Source of the DNA: Streptomyces sp. I05A-00742
GTDB taxonomy: Bacteria > Actinomycetota > Actinomycetes > Streptomycetales > Streptomycetaceae
Reading direction: 5' to 3'
Assembly (NCBI RefSeq): GCF_013055795.1
Contig: NZ_JABETO010000025.1
Span: forward strand, 1,631-65,630
DNA length: 64,000 nucleotides
Shown here in pieces: positions 51,886 to 60,958 of this stretch. Made by a program: the position numbers and the translations under genes. Position 1 is the first letter of the stretch. Every line of letters begins with the position of its first letter. The notes beneath the pieces are model-generated. The model was given only the letters and a program-made list of their open reading frames with translations, ran no database searches and was not told where the DNA came from.

Positions 51886-52203
51886 TCAGCGGCGGGCCGC
51901 CCCCAGATAGGTGCACGACAGGTCCCGGGTCGGGCGGACGCGGATGCCGCCGTCGCGGCGACGGCCCCGCAACGCCAGCCCTCCCATGCGGCCCAGCGGG
52001 GTGAAACCCGCCCCGCCCAGATAACCGGTCATCTCCGCAGGGGTGATGAAATCGTGCCAGTCGTGCGTCCCACGCGGCACCACCCGCAACACCTGCTCCA
52101 ACGCCCAGATCATCACCGCCCGCGAGCACCACGTCCGGTTGATCGTGTCGAACAGGAACACCCCGCCCGGCGTCAGCACACGATGGATCTCCCGCACCAC
52201 CTC
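51886..52203 (-). pseudogene. C-terminal fragment of a UbiG-type methyltransferase
   Basis: About 105 residues: VREIHRVLTPGGVFLFDTINRTW is the post-motif III block of UbiG-like class I methyltransferases, and DWHDFITPAEMTGYLGGAGF is the C-terminal lid. The SAM-binding N-terminal half is absent; the upstream sequence switches directly to a transporter remnant on the opposite strand. The fragment starts in mid-helix, so it is a truncated gene with no likely activity. Confidence 0.8.
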
Positions 52204-52211
52204 ACCAGGGC

Positions 52212-52331
52212 TGGGCCCTCATCGGCCTCATCGTGCACCAGGAGTCGCTGCCCTGGTCGCAGTGGATCGCGGTGCTGTGCGTGGTGGCCGCATCTGCGGG
52301 CGCCACACGCGGCGCCCGCTCGGACGCTTGA
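52212..52331 (+). pseudogene. C-terminal fragment of an EamA-family exporter
   Basis: The frame ending at TGA 52329-52331 reads ALIGLIVHQESLPWSQWIAV and then LCVVAASAGATRGARSDA. This is the last membrane helix region of EamA/RhtA amino-acid exporters. Everything upstream is gone, replaced by the methyltransferase fragment on the other strand. Only about 40 residues remain. Confidence 0.75.
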
Positions 52332-52417
52332 CCGCCGAGAGCGGGAGGAACGGTCGATCGCGATCTGGGGTGAGCGATGCGAGGCTGTCGGCTGCGGAGG
52401 CCGGTGAAGGACGCAGG

Positions 52418-53200
52418 CTACCCGGCGGGCCGTGTCGGCCGAGAGGGAACCGTTGGTGAACTCTGTTCTCCGCGCTCGCGGAGATACGCCTCCAGCTCGG
52501 CGGCCCCGGTCAGCATCGCCCGCCCGCGGGCGGACAGCCGGCCGTGCCAGTCGGTGAGTGCGGCTTCCAGGGGCTCCAGCCCACCGGCCGCACGCACTTG
52601 GGCGATCAGCGGGGCGATCTGCTCCAGCAAGTAGCCGCCGCGTCTGAGCTGGTGGGTCAGCCGGGCGTCCCGTACGTCGGCATCGTTGTAGACGCGGTAC
52701 CCGGTCCGAGGGTCGCGATGTGGGCGCAGCAGCCCGGCGTGCTCCCATTTGCGCAGGGTCGCGGGGCGGATTCCGAGTTCGCGCGCCAGCGGCCCGATGA
52801 ATGTGCCGCCGGGCAGGGGAAGCGCTGTGGCGGGTTCGGGTGCCGTGGTGGGGGCAAGGGCGCGGAGGGCACGTTCCACGGTCTGGAGGGTCCGGCGGTC
52901 GGCGAGGAGCTGGGCGTGGCTCTCGTCGATGAGGCGGAATGCCTCCTCGGCCGCGCCCTCGTTCACCGCCTGCATGATCGACGTCGCCGTCCGGTGGCCG
53001 TGGCCGGGCACCAGGGCGAGGAAGGCGCGCAGGGCCTGGGCGTGCAGCGGGGTGTAGGCGCGGTAGCCGTGGGGTGTGCGGTCGGCGGCCGGGAGGATGC
53101 CGGACTCCTCGTAGTTCCTGACCGCCTGCGTGGACAGACCATGCCCGCGTGCCAGATCAACCGGCCTGAGCCGCCTGCCCCTTTGAAGGTTTGCTCCCAT
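52418..53200 (-). CDS. TioE-type MerR regulator
   Basis: 260 residues from ATG 53200. A MerR HTH (about 10-80: RPVDLARGHGLSTQAVRNYEESGILPAADRTPHGYRAYT) is followed by a helical segment. A second MerR-like HTH (about 135-200: FIGPLARELGIRPATLRKWEHAGLLRP, RTGYRVYNDADVRDARL) comes next. This double-HTH layout is the TioE family, seen beside antibiotic resistance genes. It is divergent from an erythromycin-esterase homologue with a 58-base intergenic region containing a dyad, so it likely controls that gene and itself. Confidence 0.88.
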   Translation of the reverse strand: MGANLQRGRRLRPVDLARGHGLSTQAVRNYEESGILPAADRTPHGYRAYTPLHAQALRAFLALVPGHGHRTATSIMQAVNEGAAEEAFRLIDESHAQLLADRRTLQTVERALRALAPTTAPEPATALPLPGGTFIGPLARELGIRPATLRKWEHAGLLRPHRDPRTGYRVYNDADVRDARLTHQLRRGGYLLEQIAPLIAQVRAAGGLEPLEAALTDWHGRLSARGRAMLTGAAELEAYLRERGEQSSPTVPSRPTRPAG

Positions 53201-53224
53201 GCCTCTGCCGATATCGCGAGAAAG

Positions 53225-53243
53225 TTTCAACCGTGGGTTCAAA
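53225..53243. promoter_or_regulatory. Dyad operator candidate between TioE-type regulator and esterase
   Basis: TTTCAACCG-T-GGGTTCAAA is a near-perfect 9+1+9 inverted repeat with one mismatched pair per arm, at the centre of the 58-base divergent gap. MerR proteins bind such dyads within the promoter spacer. Confidence 0.6.
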
Positions 53244-53258
53244 GATACCGTTGATGGC

Positions 53259-54455
53259 ATGGCTACTGACATCAAAGACGCCGCCCATGCCGTCGGGGCG
53301 GCCGCCGTCATGAGGCTGCTCCCGGCCCGGCCCCGGCTGCTGGCTCTGGGCGAGCCCACCCACGGCGAGGACGCTCTGCTCGACCTGCGCAACGAGCTCT
53401 TCCGGCAGCTCGTCGAGCAGGAGGGCTACCGGACGATCACGATCGAGAGCGACTGCATGATGGGCCTGGTCGTGGACGACTACGTCACCTCGGGCACGGG
53501 CACTCTCGACGAGGTCATGGAGCGCGGATTCAGCCACGGGTTCGGCGCGTCCGAGGCCAACCGCCAACTGGTGGGCTGGATGCGGGAGTACAACGAAGGG
53601 CGGCCCGCGTCCGAGCGGCTCCGCTTCGCCGGTTTCGACGGACCGCTGGAGATCACCGGCGCCGCGAGCCCCCGTCGGGCCCTCACCGCACTCCACGGCT
53701 ATCTGTCCGCCAGGGTGGACGCGGCCCTGCTGCCCTGCACCGCGGAAGCACTCGACCGCCTGCTCGGCGCCGACGACCGGTGGACCAACCCCGAGGCGAT
53801 GTTGGACCCGGCCCGGTCCGTGGGACAGTCGGCCGAGGCCGGCCAACTGCGGCTGCTGGCCGACGATCTGGTGGCGCTGCTCGACGCGCAGACGCCGCAC
53901 CTGCTCGCGACGGAATCCCGGGACGACTGGGACCGGGCGCACCTGTACGGGCGCACCGCGACCGGCCTGCTGCGCCACCACTACTGGATGGCCGATGCCT
54001 CACCGGCCCGCATGTCGCGGCTGTGCGCGCTGCGGGACGTGATGATGGCCCACAATCTCCTCGCCCTCGCCGCTCGGGGTCCGGCACTCGTCCACGCCCA
54101 CAACCTCCATCTCCAGCGGGCGAAGAGCACGATGGGGATGTGGCAGGGGCCGGTGGAGTGGTGGAGCGCCGGTGCGCTGGTGGGCGCGCGGCTCGGCGAG
54201 GGGTACGCCTTCGTGGCCACGGCCCTCGGCACGATCCGGCACCGGGGAGTGGACACGCCGCCGCCGGACACCGTCGAAGGACTCCTGTACGCGCTCCCGG
54301 ACGACCGCTGCGTCGTCGACGCGCCACGGCTGGCCACCGCCCTCGGCGACACGCGGCCCGCGCCCCGCGTGTCCCCCTGGTTCGGCTACGTCCCGTTCGA
54401 CCCGGCCTGCCTGGCGGACAGCGACGGCATCGTGTTCGTCAAGGACGTCCCGTAG
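53259..54455 (+). CDS. Erythromycin esterase-family hydrolase
   Basis: 398 residues from ATG 53259. The Ere/succinoglycan-type fold is seen from LLALGEPTHGEDALLDLRNELFRQLVEQ, which carries the catalytic His and Glu of the family, then TITIESDCMMGLVVDDYVTSG, LRFAGFDGPLE, and VHAHNLHLQRAKSTMG. Family members open macrolide rings or act on unknown esters. With a divergent TioE-type regulator this could be an inducible resistance gene, but most Streptomyces members are uncharacterised. The conserved GEPTHG is intact, so activity is plausible. Confidence 0.88.
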   Translation: MATDIKDAAHAVGAAAVMRLLPARPRLLALGEPTHGEDALLDLRNELFRQLVEQEGYRTITIESDCMMGLVVDDYVTSGTGTLDEVMERGFSHGFGASEANRQLVGWMREYNEGRPASERLRFAGFDGPLEITGAASPRRALTALHGYLSARVDAALLPCTAEALDRLLGADDRWTNPEAMLDPARSVGQSAEAGQLRLLADDLVALLDAQTPHLLATESRDDWDRAHLYGRTATGLLRHHYWMADASPARMSRLCALRDVMMAHNLLALAARGPALVHAHNLHLQRAKSTMGMWQGPVEWWSAGALVGARLGEGYAFVATALGTIRHRGVDTPPPDTVEGLLYALPDDRCVVDAPRLATALGDTRPAPRVSPWFGYVPFDPACLADSDGIVFVKDVP

Positions 54456-54671
54456 GGCTGGTGCCGTCATCAGCAGTCCGGTCCGGTCCGTCGGGGCGCC
54501 CCGGGCGCCCCGGGTGCCCCGGCCGGCCGGTGACCTCCGCGACGGCCCCGGACGACTGCGCCGGACGTCAGCCCCCCGCAGCCCGGTCGAGGGTGGCGTG
54601 GGTGGCGGACCGCGCGTCCGACGACATCGTCGTCGAACGCGCGGGCGCCGCCCACCCGTTCGGGGGCTCGC

Positions 54672-55079
54672 TCAGTGCGCCACCTTCACGGTGGCCTGCC
54701 ACGGGACGACCGCCTGGGAGCAGGCGTGACCGGGTTTGCGGGGCGCGCAGCGCAGTTGGGAGTCGAGGGTGGTCGTCCCGTCGGCCACGGCGCGGAAGAC
54801 CGCGGTGACGTCGCCGTTCGCCGCCCTGCCGGTGGCCTCGCGGCGGAGTACGGTGCCGACGGCGGAGGTGGGCACGCTCCATGCCCACGTCGAGTTGTCG
54901 GTCTGGGTTCCGGAGAGCCGGACGGTGATGTCGGCGCCCTTGTGGACCGTGAAGGACTGTCTGTTGTGCTTGTTGGAGAGTTCGAGGCGCTTCGGGGCCT
55001 TGGGGGCCGCGAGTGCTGTCGGCGTGGTCAGCGCCAGCACCGCGGCCAGGGCCGCTGTCATCAGCCGTACGGACTTCAT
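54672..55079 (-). CDS. Secreted chagasin-like or Ig-fold protein
   Basis: 135 residues from ATG 55079 with signal peptide about 1-24 (ending ALAA). The beta-rich domain has HKGADITVRLSGTQTDNSTWAW, AVFRAVADGTTTLDS and VPWQATVKV. This layout resembles the chagasin/I42 protease inhibitor fold, although the loop NPTTGY is replaced by TQTDNSTW. One Cys pair is possible (RCAPRK, HACSQ). The assignment is tentative; the protein could equally be an unassigned secreted beta-sandwich. Confidence 0.6.
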   Translation of the reverse strand: MKSVRLMTAALAAVLALTTPTALAAPKAPKRLELSNKHNRQSFTVHKGADITVRLSGTQTDNSTWAWSVPTSAVGTVLRREATGRAANGDVTAVFRAVADGTTTLDSQLRCAPRKPGHACSQAVVPWQATVKVAH

Positions 55080-55163
55080 GCTGCTTCAACCCATCTCGTC
55101 ATGTCGGACCGGGCATTACCGCCCCTTCTCCCTGCCCCGCATCCAAGAGGGTCAATGCGGACA

Positions 55164-55667
55164 TCACCGGTGTGAGTGAAGGAAACGCAGCTGTACGTCG
55201 ACGAGCCGGCCCGCCGCGATCCGCGCGGTCATGAAGGTGTGGTGGGGCTGCCGCCGCCGGTCGGTCGGCGAGCCCGGGTTGAGCAGGCGCAGCCGGCCGT
55301 CGGCCGTGGAGTCCCAGGGGATGTGGCTGTGGCCGAAGACGAGCACGTCCAGGTCGGGGAACCGGCGGGCGCAGCGCCGTTCGCGTCCCGGCGCCGGGCC
55401 GGTCTCGTGCACGACGCCGAACCGCAGTCCGTCGAGCTCGGCGTGGGCGATCTCCGGCAGCCGGGCCCGCAGGGCGGGGCCGTCGTTGTTGCCGTGGACG
55501 CCGATCAGCCGCCGCGAGCGGGCCTCCAGCAGGTCCAGCGTGGCGGTGTCGACCCAGTCCCCGGCGTGGATCACGACGTCCGCGCGGGGAACCCGTTCGA
55601 GCAGCTCGGGCGGCAGCGCCCTGGCCCGCGTGGGCACGTGGGTGTCGGAGATCAGCAGCAGTTCCAC
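55164..55667 (-). CDS. YfcE/MJ0936-type metallophosphoesterase
   Basis: 167 residues from ATG 55667. The calcineurin-like fold is complete: LISDTH, VVIHAGDWVD, GVHGNNDG, VVHETG and VFGHSHIPW, which provide Asp, His and Asn ligands for two metals. NPGSPTDRR is the typical C-terminal motif of the YfcE subgroup, a phosphodiesterase of unknown physiological target. It is coded just after dodecin (15-base gap), possibly as a two-gene operon. Confidence 0.9.
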   Translation of the reverse strand: MELLLISDTHVPTRARALPPELLERVPRADVVIHAGDWVDTATLDLLEARSRRLIGVHGNNDGPALRARLPEIAHAELDGLRFGVVHETGPAPGRERRCARRFPDLDVLVFGHSHIPWDSTADGRLRLLNPGSPTDRRRQPHHTFMTARIAAGRLVDVQLRFLHSHR

Positions 55668-55682
55668 CGGAGGAGCGGCACC

Positions 55683-55898
55683 TCAGCCGTCGTCCTCCAG
55701 CCGGAAGCCGACCTTCAGGCCCACCTGGTAGTGGCCGATGCCGCTCTCGGCGAAGTGCCCCCGGATCTGCACCACTTCGAACCAGTCGAGGTGCCTCAGA
55801 GTCCGGGACGCGCGGTCGAGGCCGTTGCGAATGGCCTGGTCCACGCCCTCGGGGGACGAGCCGACGATCTCCGTGACGCGGTACGTGTGGTTCGTCAT
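55683..55898 (-). CDS. Dodecin-family flavin-binding protein
   Basis: 71 residues, the family's normal length. VTEIVGSSPEGVDQAIRNGLDRASRTLRHLDWFEV is the dodecin strand-helix-strand signature, and the Trp in LDWFEV stacks on flavin in known structures. HYQVGLKVGFRLED completes the sheet. Dodecins form 12-mer spheres that store or shield flavins or CoA-type ligands. It is the first gene of a pair with the phosphoesterase. Confidence 0.92.
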   Translation of the reverse strand: MTNHTYRVTEIVGSSPEGVDQAIRNGLDRASRTLRHLDWFEVVQIRGHFAESGIGHYQVGLKVGFRLEDDG

Positions 55899-56249
55899 GG
55901 GTGGTGGTTCTTCCGACGACGGGACGGGACGGTGCTGACCCCACCACCGTGGAATACCCGGCGCCGGAGCGCGAGGCGGGCGCCGCCGTTGGCGTGGTGG
56001 CGCGTTCCGGCGGGGGCCCGGAGGGGGACGGCGCCCGCGCGTCACCCCTCGTGCCGGCCGCCGGTCCGGGAGCAGCCGGGCCGCCGGGCGGACCGCGTGC
56101 CACAGGCCGGGGCCCGGCCTGGAGTGCCCGCCGGCGCCCCCGTCCGACGGCGGGGGCACACGTCGGCGGCGGATGTCAGGGCGCGGGCCTCCGGGCGCCG
56201 ATGCGCCCGGCCACCGGCCACCGGCCACCAGCCGCCGGGCGTTCGGGCA
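55899..56249. other. Gene-poor stretch
   Basis: Low-complexity GC-rich DNA with repeated Pro/Gly/Arg-type frames. Nothing recognised apart from the dodecin promoter region at the left and the likely 5' end of the damaged methyltransferase at the right. Confidence 0.4.
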
Positions 56250-57023
56250 CCGGGCGACGTCCTCGTACGCGCAGTTCAGGCCGCCCTCGATGAGCTCCGA
56301 CGAGGCCCGGGCCGCCGTGATTCTCGTGCGGAGCGCCTCGGCCTCGCGGCGCAGGACGTCGGCTGCGGCGCCGGACGGGCCGTCGCCGAGCCGGCCGGAC
56401 GCGGGGTCCACGCGGTGGGCGTGGACCCCGGCCCGAGGATGCCGGCCGCGGCCCGGGAACGGTGGCCGGCGGTGGAGTTCCGGGCGGCGGGGGCGGAGGA
56501 CCTGCCGTTCGCCGACGGAAGTGTGCGCGGCTACCGCGCCGACACGGTCCTCCACATCCTTTCGGAGCCGGAGCGCGCGATGGCGGAGGCCCGGCGCGTC
56601 CTCGCCCCGGGCGGCAGGATCGTCCTGACCGGACAGGACCGGGACGCCTCCGTCATCGACGCGGACGACGCGGCCCTCACCCGCACCATCGTGCACGCGT
56701 GCGCCGGCGGCCTCGGCTCGCCACGCGTCGCCCGCCGGTACCGCAACCTGCTGCTCGACAGCGGCTTCGACGACGTCACCGTCGAGATGCACGCCCATGT
56801 GTTCACCGACGCCGCGATGCCGCCCCTGCTCGCCGGACTCGCCGACGGGGCCTGCGCGAGCGGCGCGGTCGACCGGGACCGGGCCGACGACTGGCTCGCC
56901 GAGCAGCGACGGCGCGCCGAGGCGGATCGCGGCCTGTTCGCCACGCCGATCTTCATGGCCGCCGCCTCGGTTCCTGCCTCGGTCCCTGCCCAGGCCCCGC
57001 CCAGGGCCTGTTCGGAGTGGTGA
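56250..57023 (+). pseudogene. Class I methyltransferase with damaged N-terminus
   Basis: The frame ending at 57023 has DVGCGAGRAVAE, VHAVGVDPGPRMPAAARERW, DLPFADGSVRGYRADTVLHIL and RVLAPGGRIVLTGQDRDAS, the SAM-binding blocks of a UbiE-like methyltransferase. The C-terminal half looks complete. Upstream of the first block no start codon with a ribosome site lies in frame, and the residues just before it (LDELRRGPGRRDSRAERLG) read as eroded. I call it a probable pseudogene. An unrecognised start near 56250 is the alternative. Confidence 0.5.
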
Positions 57024-57199
57024 TCCGACGGCTCACTACAGATCTACGAGCCAGATCATCGAGGCGCGGGATTCGAGGCCGGCGAGGCGGGCGATCGCCG
57101 CGACGCCGGCCTCGGAGCCGGCCTCCGGCCGCAGACGGTCGCGGTGGGCGTGTGCGCCCCGGCGACTGCTCCCGCCCGTGGGCCCCCACCTCCGGCGGT

Positions 57200-57691
57200 C
57201 TACGGAACCACCGTCACCGGCCACCGCCCCGCCTTCACCAGGCGGATCGCCACCGAGCCGACGAAGCGGTGGCCCGCCTGCTCCGAGGCGCCGACGACGA
57301 CCGCGTCGGCCTTGAGGTCGTCGGCCGCCTGGACGAGGCCGGTGTACGGGTCGCCGCGGAAGGTGTGGAACTCCCAGCGCATGGCGTGCGGGTAGAGGCC
57401 ACGCAGCCGTTCGGTGGTGGCGCGGATCTCCGCGAGCAGTTCTTCGGCGACCTCTTCCGTCACCTCGGCCACGGGAGCCCCGAACGCCGCGCCGCCCACC
57501 AGGACCGGCTGGACGTAGACGATGGCGAGCAGGGCGTTCTGGCGTCGGGCCAGCCCGGCGGCGTAGGCGGCGGCGCGCCAGGACGAGTCGGAGCCGTCCA
57601 CCCCGACCACGATGACCTTGGGGCCGTCGGTCCCGCGTTCGAAGCCGGTCGGGAGTCTGCCGCTCTCCGGTGTGTGCTGCTCGTGGTTCAC
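57200..57691 (-). CDS. Universal stress protein (UspA family)
   Basis: 163 residues. VIVVGVDGSDSSWRAAAYAAGLARRQ is the first strand and helix of the UspA fold, and DAVVVGASEQAGHRFVGSVAIRLVKAGRWPVTVVP is the GxxGx9G-like ATP-binding end (here GASEQAGHRF, partly changed). These proteins are induced by growth arrest and stress. A Glu/Gly-rich N-terminal tail (about 1-24) is unusual. Lies alone between the damaged methyltransferase and the ergothioneine operon. Confidence 0.88.
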   Translation of the reverse strand: MNHEQHTPESGRLPTGFERGTDGPKVIVVGVDGSDSSWRAAAYAAGLARRQNALLAIVYVQPVLVGGAAFGAPVAEVTEEVAEELLAEIRATTERLRGLYPHAMRWEFHTFRGDPYTGLVQAADDLKADAVVVGASEQAGHRFVGSVAIRLVKAGRWPVTVVP

Positions 57692-57834
57692 GGTCCCAGG
57701 CTACCCAGGGGTACGCCGGATGCCGACGGCCCGGGGCGGATCGTCCGCCGCGCGGAAAGTGGCCTCGGGCCGTGGTCTCGGGCCGTGGCCGCGGGTGGCG
57801 GCACGGCGACACCGAGCCGTCACCCCGCCCGCCG

Positions 57835-58800
57835 TCACCCCACCGGACGCGACAGCGACAGCGCGAAGCGGCCCCGCGCATCCGTCCACCAGTGCGTCAA
57901 CTCCAGCCCCGCCGCCCCCAGTTCCGACCGCACCCCCTCCTGCCGGAATTTCGCCGACACCTCCGTGCGGAGCTCCTCGCCGGCCGTGAAGTGCACGGTC
58001 AGGTCCAGGGCGGGGATCTTGGCGAGGACGGGCCGGCGGGCGCGCAGCCGCATTTCGATCCACTCGTGCCCGGCGTCCCACAGGGCGACGTGCGCGAAGT
58101 CGGCGGGGTCGAAGTCGGCGCCGAGCTCGCGGTTGACGACGGTGAGCACGTTCTTGTTGAAGGCCGCCGTCACCCCGCGGGCGTCGTCGTAGGCCGCGAC
58201 CAGGACCCGTTCGTCCTTGACCAGGTCCGTGCCGAGCAGCAGGGCGTCGTCCGGGGTCATGCCCGTCCGCAGCCCCGCCAGGAACTCCGCCCGTTCCGCG
58301 GGCAGCAGGTTGCCGATGGTGCCGCCGAGGAAGGCGAGCAGCCGCGGGCCCGGGGTGTCGGGGAGCGTCAGACCGTACTGGAAGTCGGCGACGAGGGCGT
58401 GCACGTTCAGCCGGGGGTGTTCGGCGAGCAGCGTCGCGGCGGCGCCGGACAGGGCGCTCTCGCTGACGTCCACGGGCACGTAGTAGTCCAGGCGGGTCAG
58501 GGCCCGGATGAGGTGGCGCGTCTTCTCCGAGGAGCCAGAGCCGAGCTCGACGAGGGTGCGGGCGCCGGTGGCGGCGTCGACGGCGGCCGCGCGGGCGAGC
58601 AGGATCTCGCGCTCGGCGCGCGTCGGGTAGTACTCGGGGAGCAGGGTGATCTCGTCGAAGAGCGCGCTGCCCCGCGCGTCGTAGAACCACTTCGGGGGGA
58701 GCGCCTTGGGCGAGCGGGTCAGTCCCTCGGCGACGTCGGCGCGCAGGGCGGCGGCGGTCGCGTCGGACGGCAGGGTACGGGAGATGACGAACGGGCTCAC
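57835..58800 (-). CDS. egtD: Histidine N-alpha-methyltransferase, ergothioneine biosynthesis
   Basis: 321 residues from GTG 58800. WFYDARGSALFDEITLLPEYYPTRAEREIL is the family's N-terminal block, VELGSGSSEKTRHLI the SAM site, and DLVKDERVLVAAYDDARGVTAAFNKN the following segment. The enzyme trimethylates histidine to hercynine, the first step of ergothioneine synthesis. It is the fourth gene of a minus-strand run egtA-egtB-egtC-egtD; the egtC stop is 65 bases upstream of its start. Confidence 0.95.
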   Translation of the reverse strand: MSPFVISRTLPSDATAAALRADVAEGLTRSPKALPPKWFYDARGSALFDEITLLPEYYPTRAEREILLARAAAVDAATGARTLVELGSGSSEKTRHLIRALTRLDYYVPVDVSESALSGAAATLLAEHPRLNVHALVADFQYGLTLPDTPGPRLLAFLGGTIGNLLPAERAEFLAGLRTGMTPDDALLLGTDLVKDERVLVAAYDDARGVTAAFNKNVLTVVNRELGADFDPADFAHVALWDAGHEWIEMRLRARRPVLAKIPALDLTVHFTAGEELRTEVSAKFRQEGVRSELGAAGLELTHWWTDARGRFALSLSRPVG

Positions 58801-58865
58801 GGGCAGCGCTCCTTGCGCGTGCGGCGGGGCAGGGGGAGTCGGTGCGAGGCGAATGGGCCGGGGGG

Positions 58866-59606
58866 TTACAGGGAGGAGAGGGTGATCCGGGTGCGGTCGG
58901 CGGCCAGCAGGGTGCGGTCGGGCACCTCGGTCCACCGCGGGTCGTCGTCGTAGGGCTCGGACGCCACGGCGACCCGGTCGCCGGGACCGGTCAGGTACCA
59001 GAGGGAGTCGCCCCAGGCGGTGGCGGTGATGGACGCGCCGTCGGTCAGCAGCAGATTGAGCCGGGAGCGGGGCGCGGCCTCCGCGAGGGTGGTGACGGCG
59101 CCCGTGAGCGCCCGTTCCGGTGGGTCGCCGCTCTCCAGCCGGTGTGCCACGAGCGCCCAGACGAAGGCGGAGTCGCAGCGCGCCTCCAGCCGCAGCAGGG
59201 CGGCGGGCGGCAGCAGCGGGGCCAGGGGCGCGGCGGAGGCCGGCCATCCGGCCAGTGCCCCGTTGTGGCTGAACAGCCATGGGCCCGTGGCGAAGGGGGC
59301 CGCGGCGGCCTCGCCGTCACCGCTCGGCGCGGTCGCGTCGCGGACCGCGGCCAGCAGTGCCCGCGACCGCACCACCCGCACCAGATCGGCGAAGGAGGGA
59401 TCCGCCCACACGGGCCCGGCCCTGCGGTACCGGGCGGGACGCGGGTCGCCGTCCGCGTACCAGCCGATGCCGAAGCCGTCCGCGTTCACCGTCCCGTTCC
59501 GCTGCCGGCGCGGCGCCCACGCCTGCCGGACGAGGGAGTGCGGCGGCTCGGCGACGGCCGCGCCGAGCGGGGCCTCGGGGCCCAGGACGGCCAGGTGCCG
59601 GCACAT
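58866..59606 (-). CDS. egtC: Gamma-glutamyl-hercynylcysteine sulfoxide amidohydrolase
   Basis: 246 residues from ATG 59606. The N-terminal MCRHLAVLG places Cys2 as the Ntn nucleophile of class II glutamine amidotransferases. NADGFGIGWYADGD and LFSHNGALAGW are the conserved substrate-binding blocks. It removes the gamma-glutamyl group from the EgtB product. The start overlaps the egtB stop (TGATG). Confidence 0.94.
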   Translation of the reverse strand: MCRHLAVLGPEAPLGAAVAEPPHSLVRQAWAPRRQRNGTVNADGFGIGWYADGDPRPARYRRAGPVWADPSFADLVRVVRSRALLAAVRDATAPSGDGEAAAAPFATGPWLFSHNGALAGWPASAAPLAPLLPPAALLRLEARCDSAFVWALVAHRLESGDPPERALTGAVTTLAEAAPRSRLNLLLTDGASITATAWGDSLWYLTGPGDRVAVASEPYDDDPRWTEVPDRTLLAADRTRITLSSL

Positions 59607-60958
59607 CAGCAGGGCTCCGCGTCGCGGGCCGTGCGGAAGCCGGAGAAGATCTGCCGGCGCACCGGCAGGTCCCAGTTGCGGAAGGTGCCCCGGCAGGCGA
59701 CCGGGTCCACGCCGAACGAACCGCCGCGCAGCACCTTGTACGAGCCGCCGAAGAACACCTCGGAGTACTCGCGGTAGGGGAACGCCCGGAAGCCCGGGTA
59801 CGGCAGGAAGTCGCTCGCCGTCCACTCCCACACATCACCGATCAGCTGCCGCACGCCCAGCGGGGACGCGCCGCGCGGGTAGGCGCCGACGGGCGCGGGA
59901 CGCAGATGGCGCTGGCCGAGGTTGGCGTGCTCGGGCGTGGGGTCCGCGTCGCCCCACGGGTAGCGCCGGGAGCGGCCGGTGGCGGGATCGTGCCGGGCGG
60001 CCTTCTCCCACTCGGCCTCGGTCGGCAGCCGCCGCCCCGCCCAGGCGGCGTACGCGGCCGCCTCGTACCAGCCGACGTGCAGCACCGGCTCGTCCGGCGG
60101 TACGGGCTCCACGACGCCGAAGCGGCGCCGCAGCCATGCCGTGTCCGACCTGCCCTCCCGCCGCCAGAACAGCGGCGCGGCGAGGTCGTGCCGGCGCACC
60201 TGCGCCCAGCCCTCGGGGTGCCACCAGCGGGGTTCCCGGTAGCCGCCGTCGTCGACGAAGTGCTGGTAGGCGCGGTTGCTCACCGGCAGCGTGTCGATGA
60301 AGTAGGACGGCAGCACCCGCTCGTGCGCGGGCCGCTCGTTGTCCAGCGCCCAGGGCTCGGCCGAGGTGCCCATGGTGAACGGGCCGCCCTCGACGAGGAC
60401 CTCGACCGGCAGCGCCGGAGTGTCCGGCGCGGCGGGCGGCGGCTCCGGCGCGGTGAGCGCGGCCGGTCCCGACCGCAGCTGATGGGTGATCAGCATGGTC
60501 TCGTCGTGCTGCTGCTCGTGCTGCGCGATCATCCCGAACGCGAACGAGGCCCGGAGCAGCGGCTCGCGGTCGTCGAGCGGTGTGCGGTCGAGGACGTCCA
60601 GGGCGCGGCCGCGGACGTCCGTCACATAGCCGCGCGCCTCCTTCGGGGACAGCAGCGGCAGCGAGGGGCGTGCGGCGCGCGGGTGCTCGAACGCGTCGTA
60701 GACGGAGTCCAGTTCGGGCCGCAGCGCCGCGTGCCCGCCCACGGCGCGCAGCAGCCACAGCTCCTCCTGGTTGCCGATGTGGGCCAGGTCCCACACCAGC
60801 GGTGACATCAACGGCGAGTGCTGGGCGGTGAGTTCGGGGTCCGGGACGCAGCCCGTGAGCACAGCGGTGCGCTCACGGGCCGCGAGCAGGACATCCGCGG
60901 CGCGCTGCCGGAGCGCGCCGGGATCCGTTCCGTCGTACTCCCGCCCGGTGGCGGTCAC
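59606..60958 (-). CDS. egtB: Hercynine sulfoxide synthase
   Basis: 450 residues from GTG 60958, overlapping the egtA stop. The N-terminal DinB-like half has LAHIGNQEELW and HEQQHDETM, the three His of the non-heme iron site. The C-terminal FGE-sulfatase half has GGPFTMGTSAEPWALDNERPAH, RLPTEAEWEKAAR, WEWTASDFLPYPGF and LRGGSFGVDP. The enzyme joins hercynine and gamma-glutamylcysteine with O2. Normal length. Confidence 0.95.
   Translation of the reverse strand: MTATGREYDGTDPGALRQRAADVLLAARERTAVLTGCVPDPELTAQHSPLMSPLVWDLAHIGNQEELWLLRAVGGHAALRPELDSVYDAFEHPRAARPSLPLLSPKEARGYVTDVRGRALDVLDRTPLDDREPLLRASFAFGMIAQHEQQHDETMLITHQLRSGPAALTAPEPPPAAPDTPALPVEVLVEGGPFTMGTSAEPWALDNERPAHERVLPSYFIDTLPVSNRAYQHFVDDGGYREPRWWHPEGWAQVRRHDLAAPLFWRREGRSDTAWLRRRFGVVEPVPPDEPVLHVGWYEAAAYAAWAGRRLPTEAEWEKAARHDPATGRSRRYPWGDADPTPEHANLGQRHLRPAPVGAYPRGASPLGVRQLIGDVWEWTASDFLPYPGFRAFPYREYSEVFFGGSYKVLRGGSFGVDPVACRGTFRNWDLPVRRQIFSGFRTARDAEPC

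Noticed and set aside
55176..57023. A 615-residue plus-strand protein containing the methyltransferase
   Set aside because: The first 350 residues lie opposite the phosphoesterase and dodecin genes and are shadow. Only the last 250 are methyltransferase-like.
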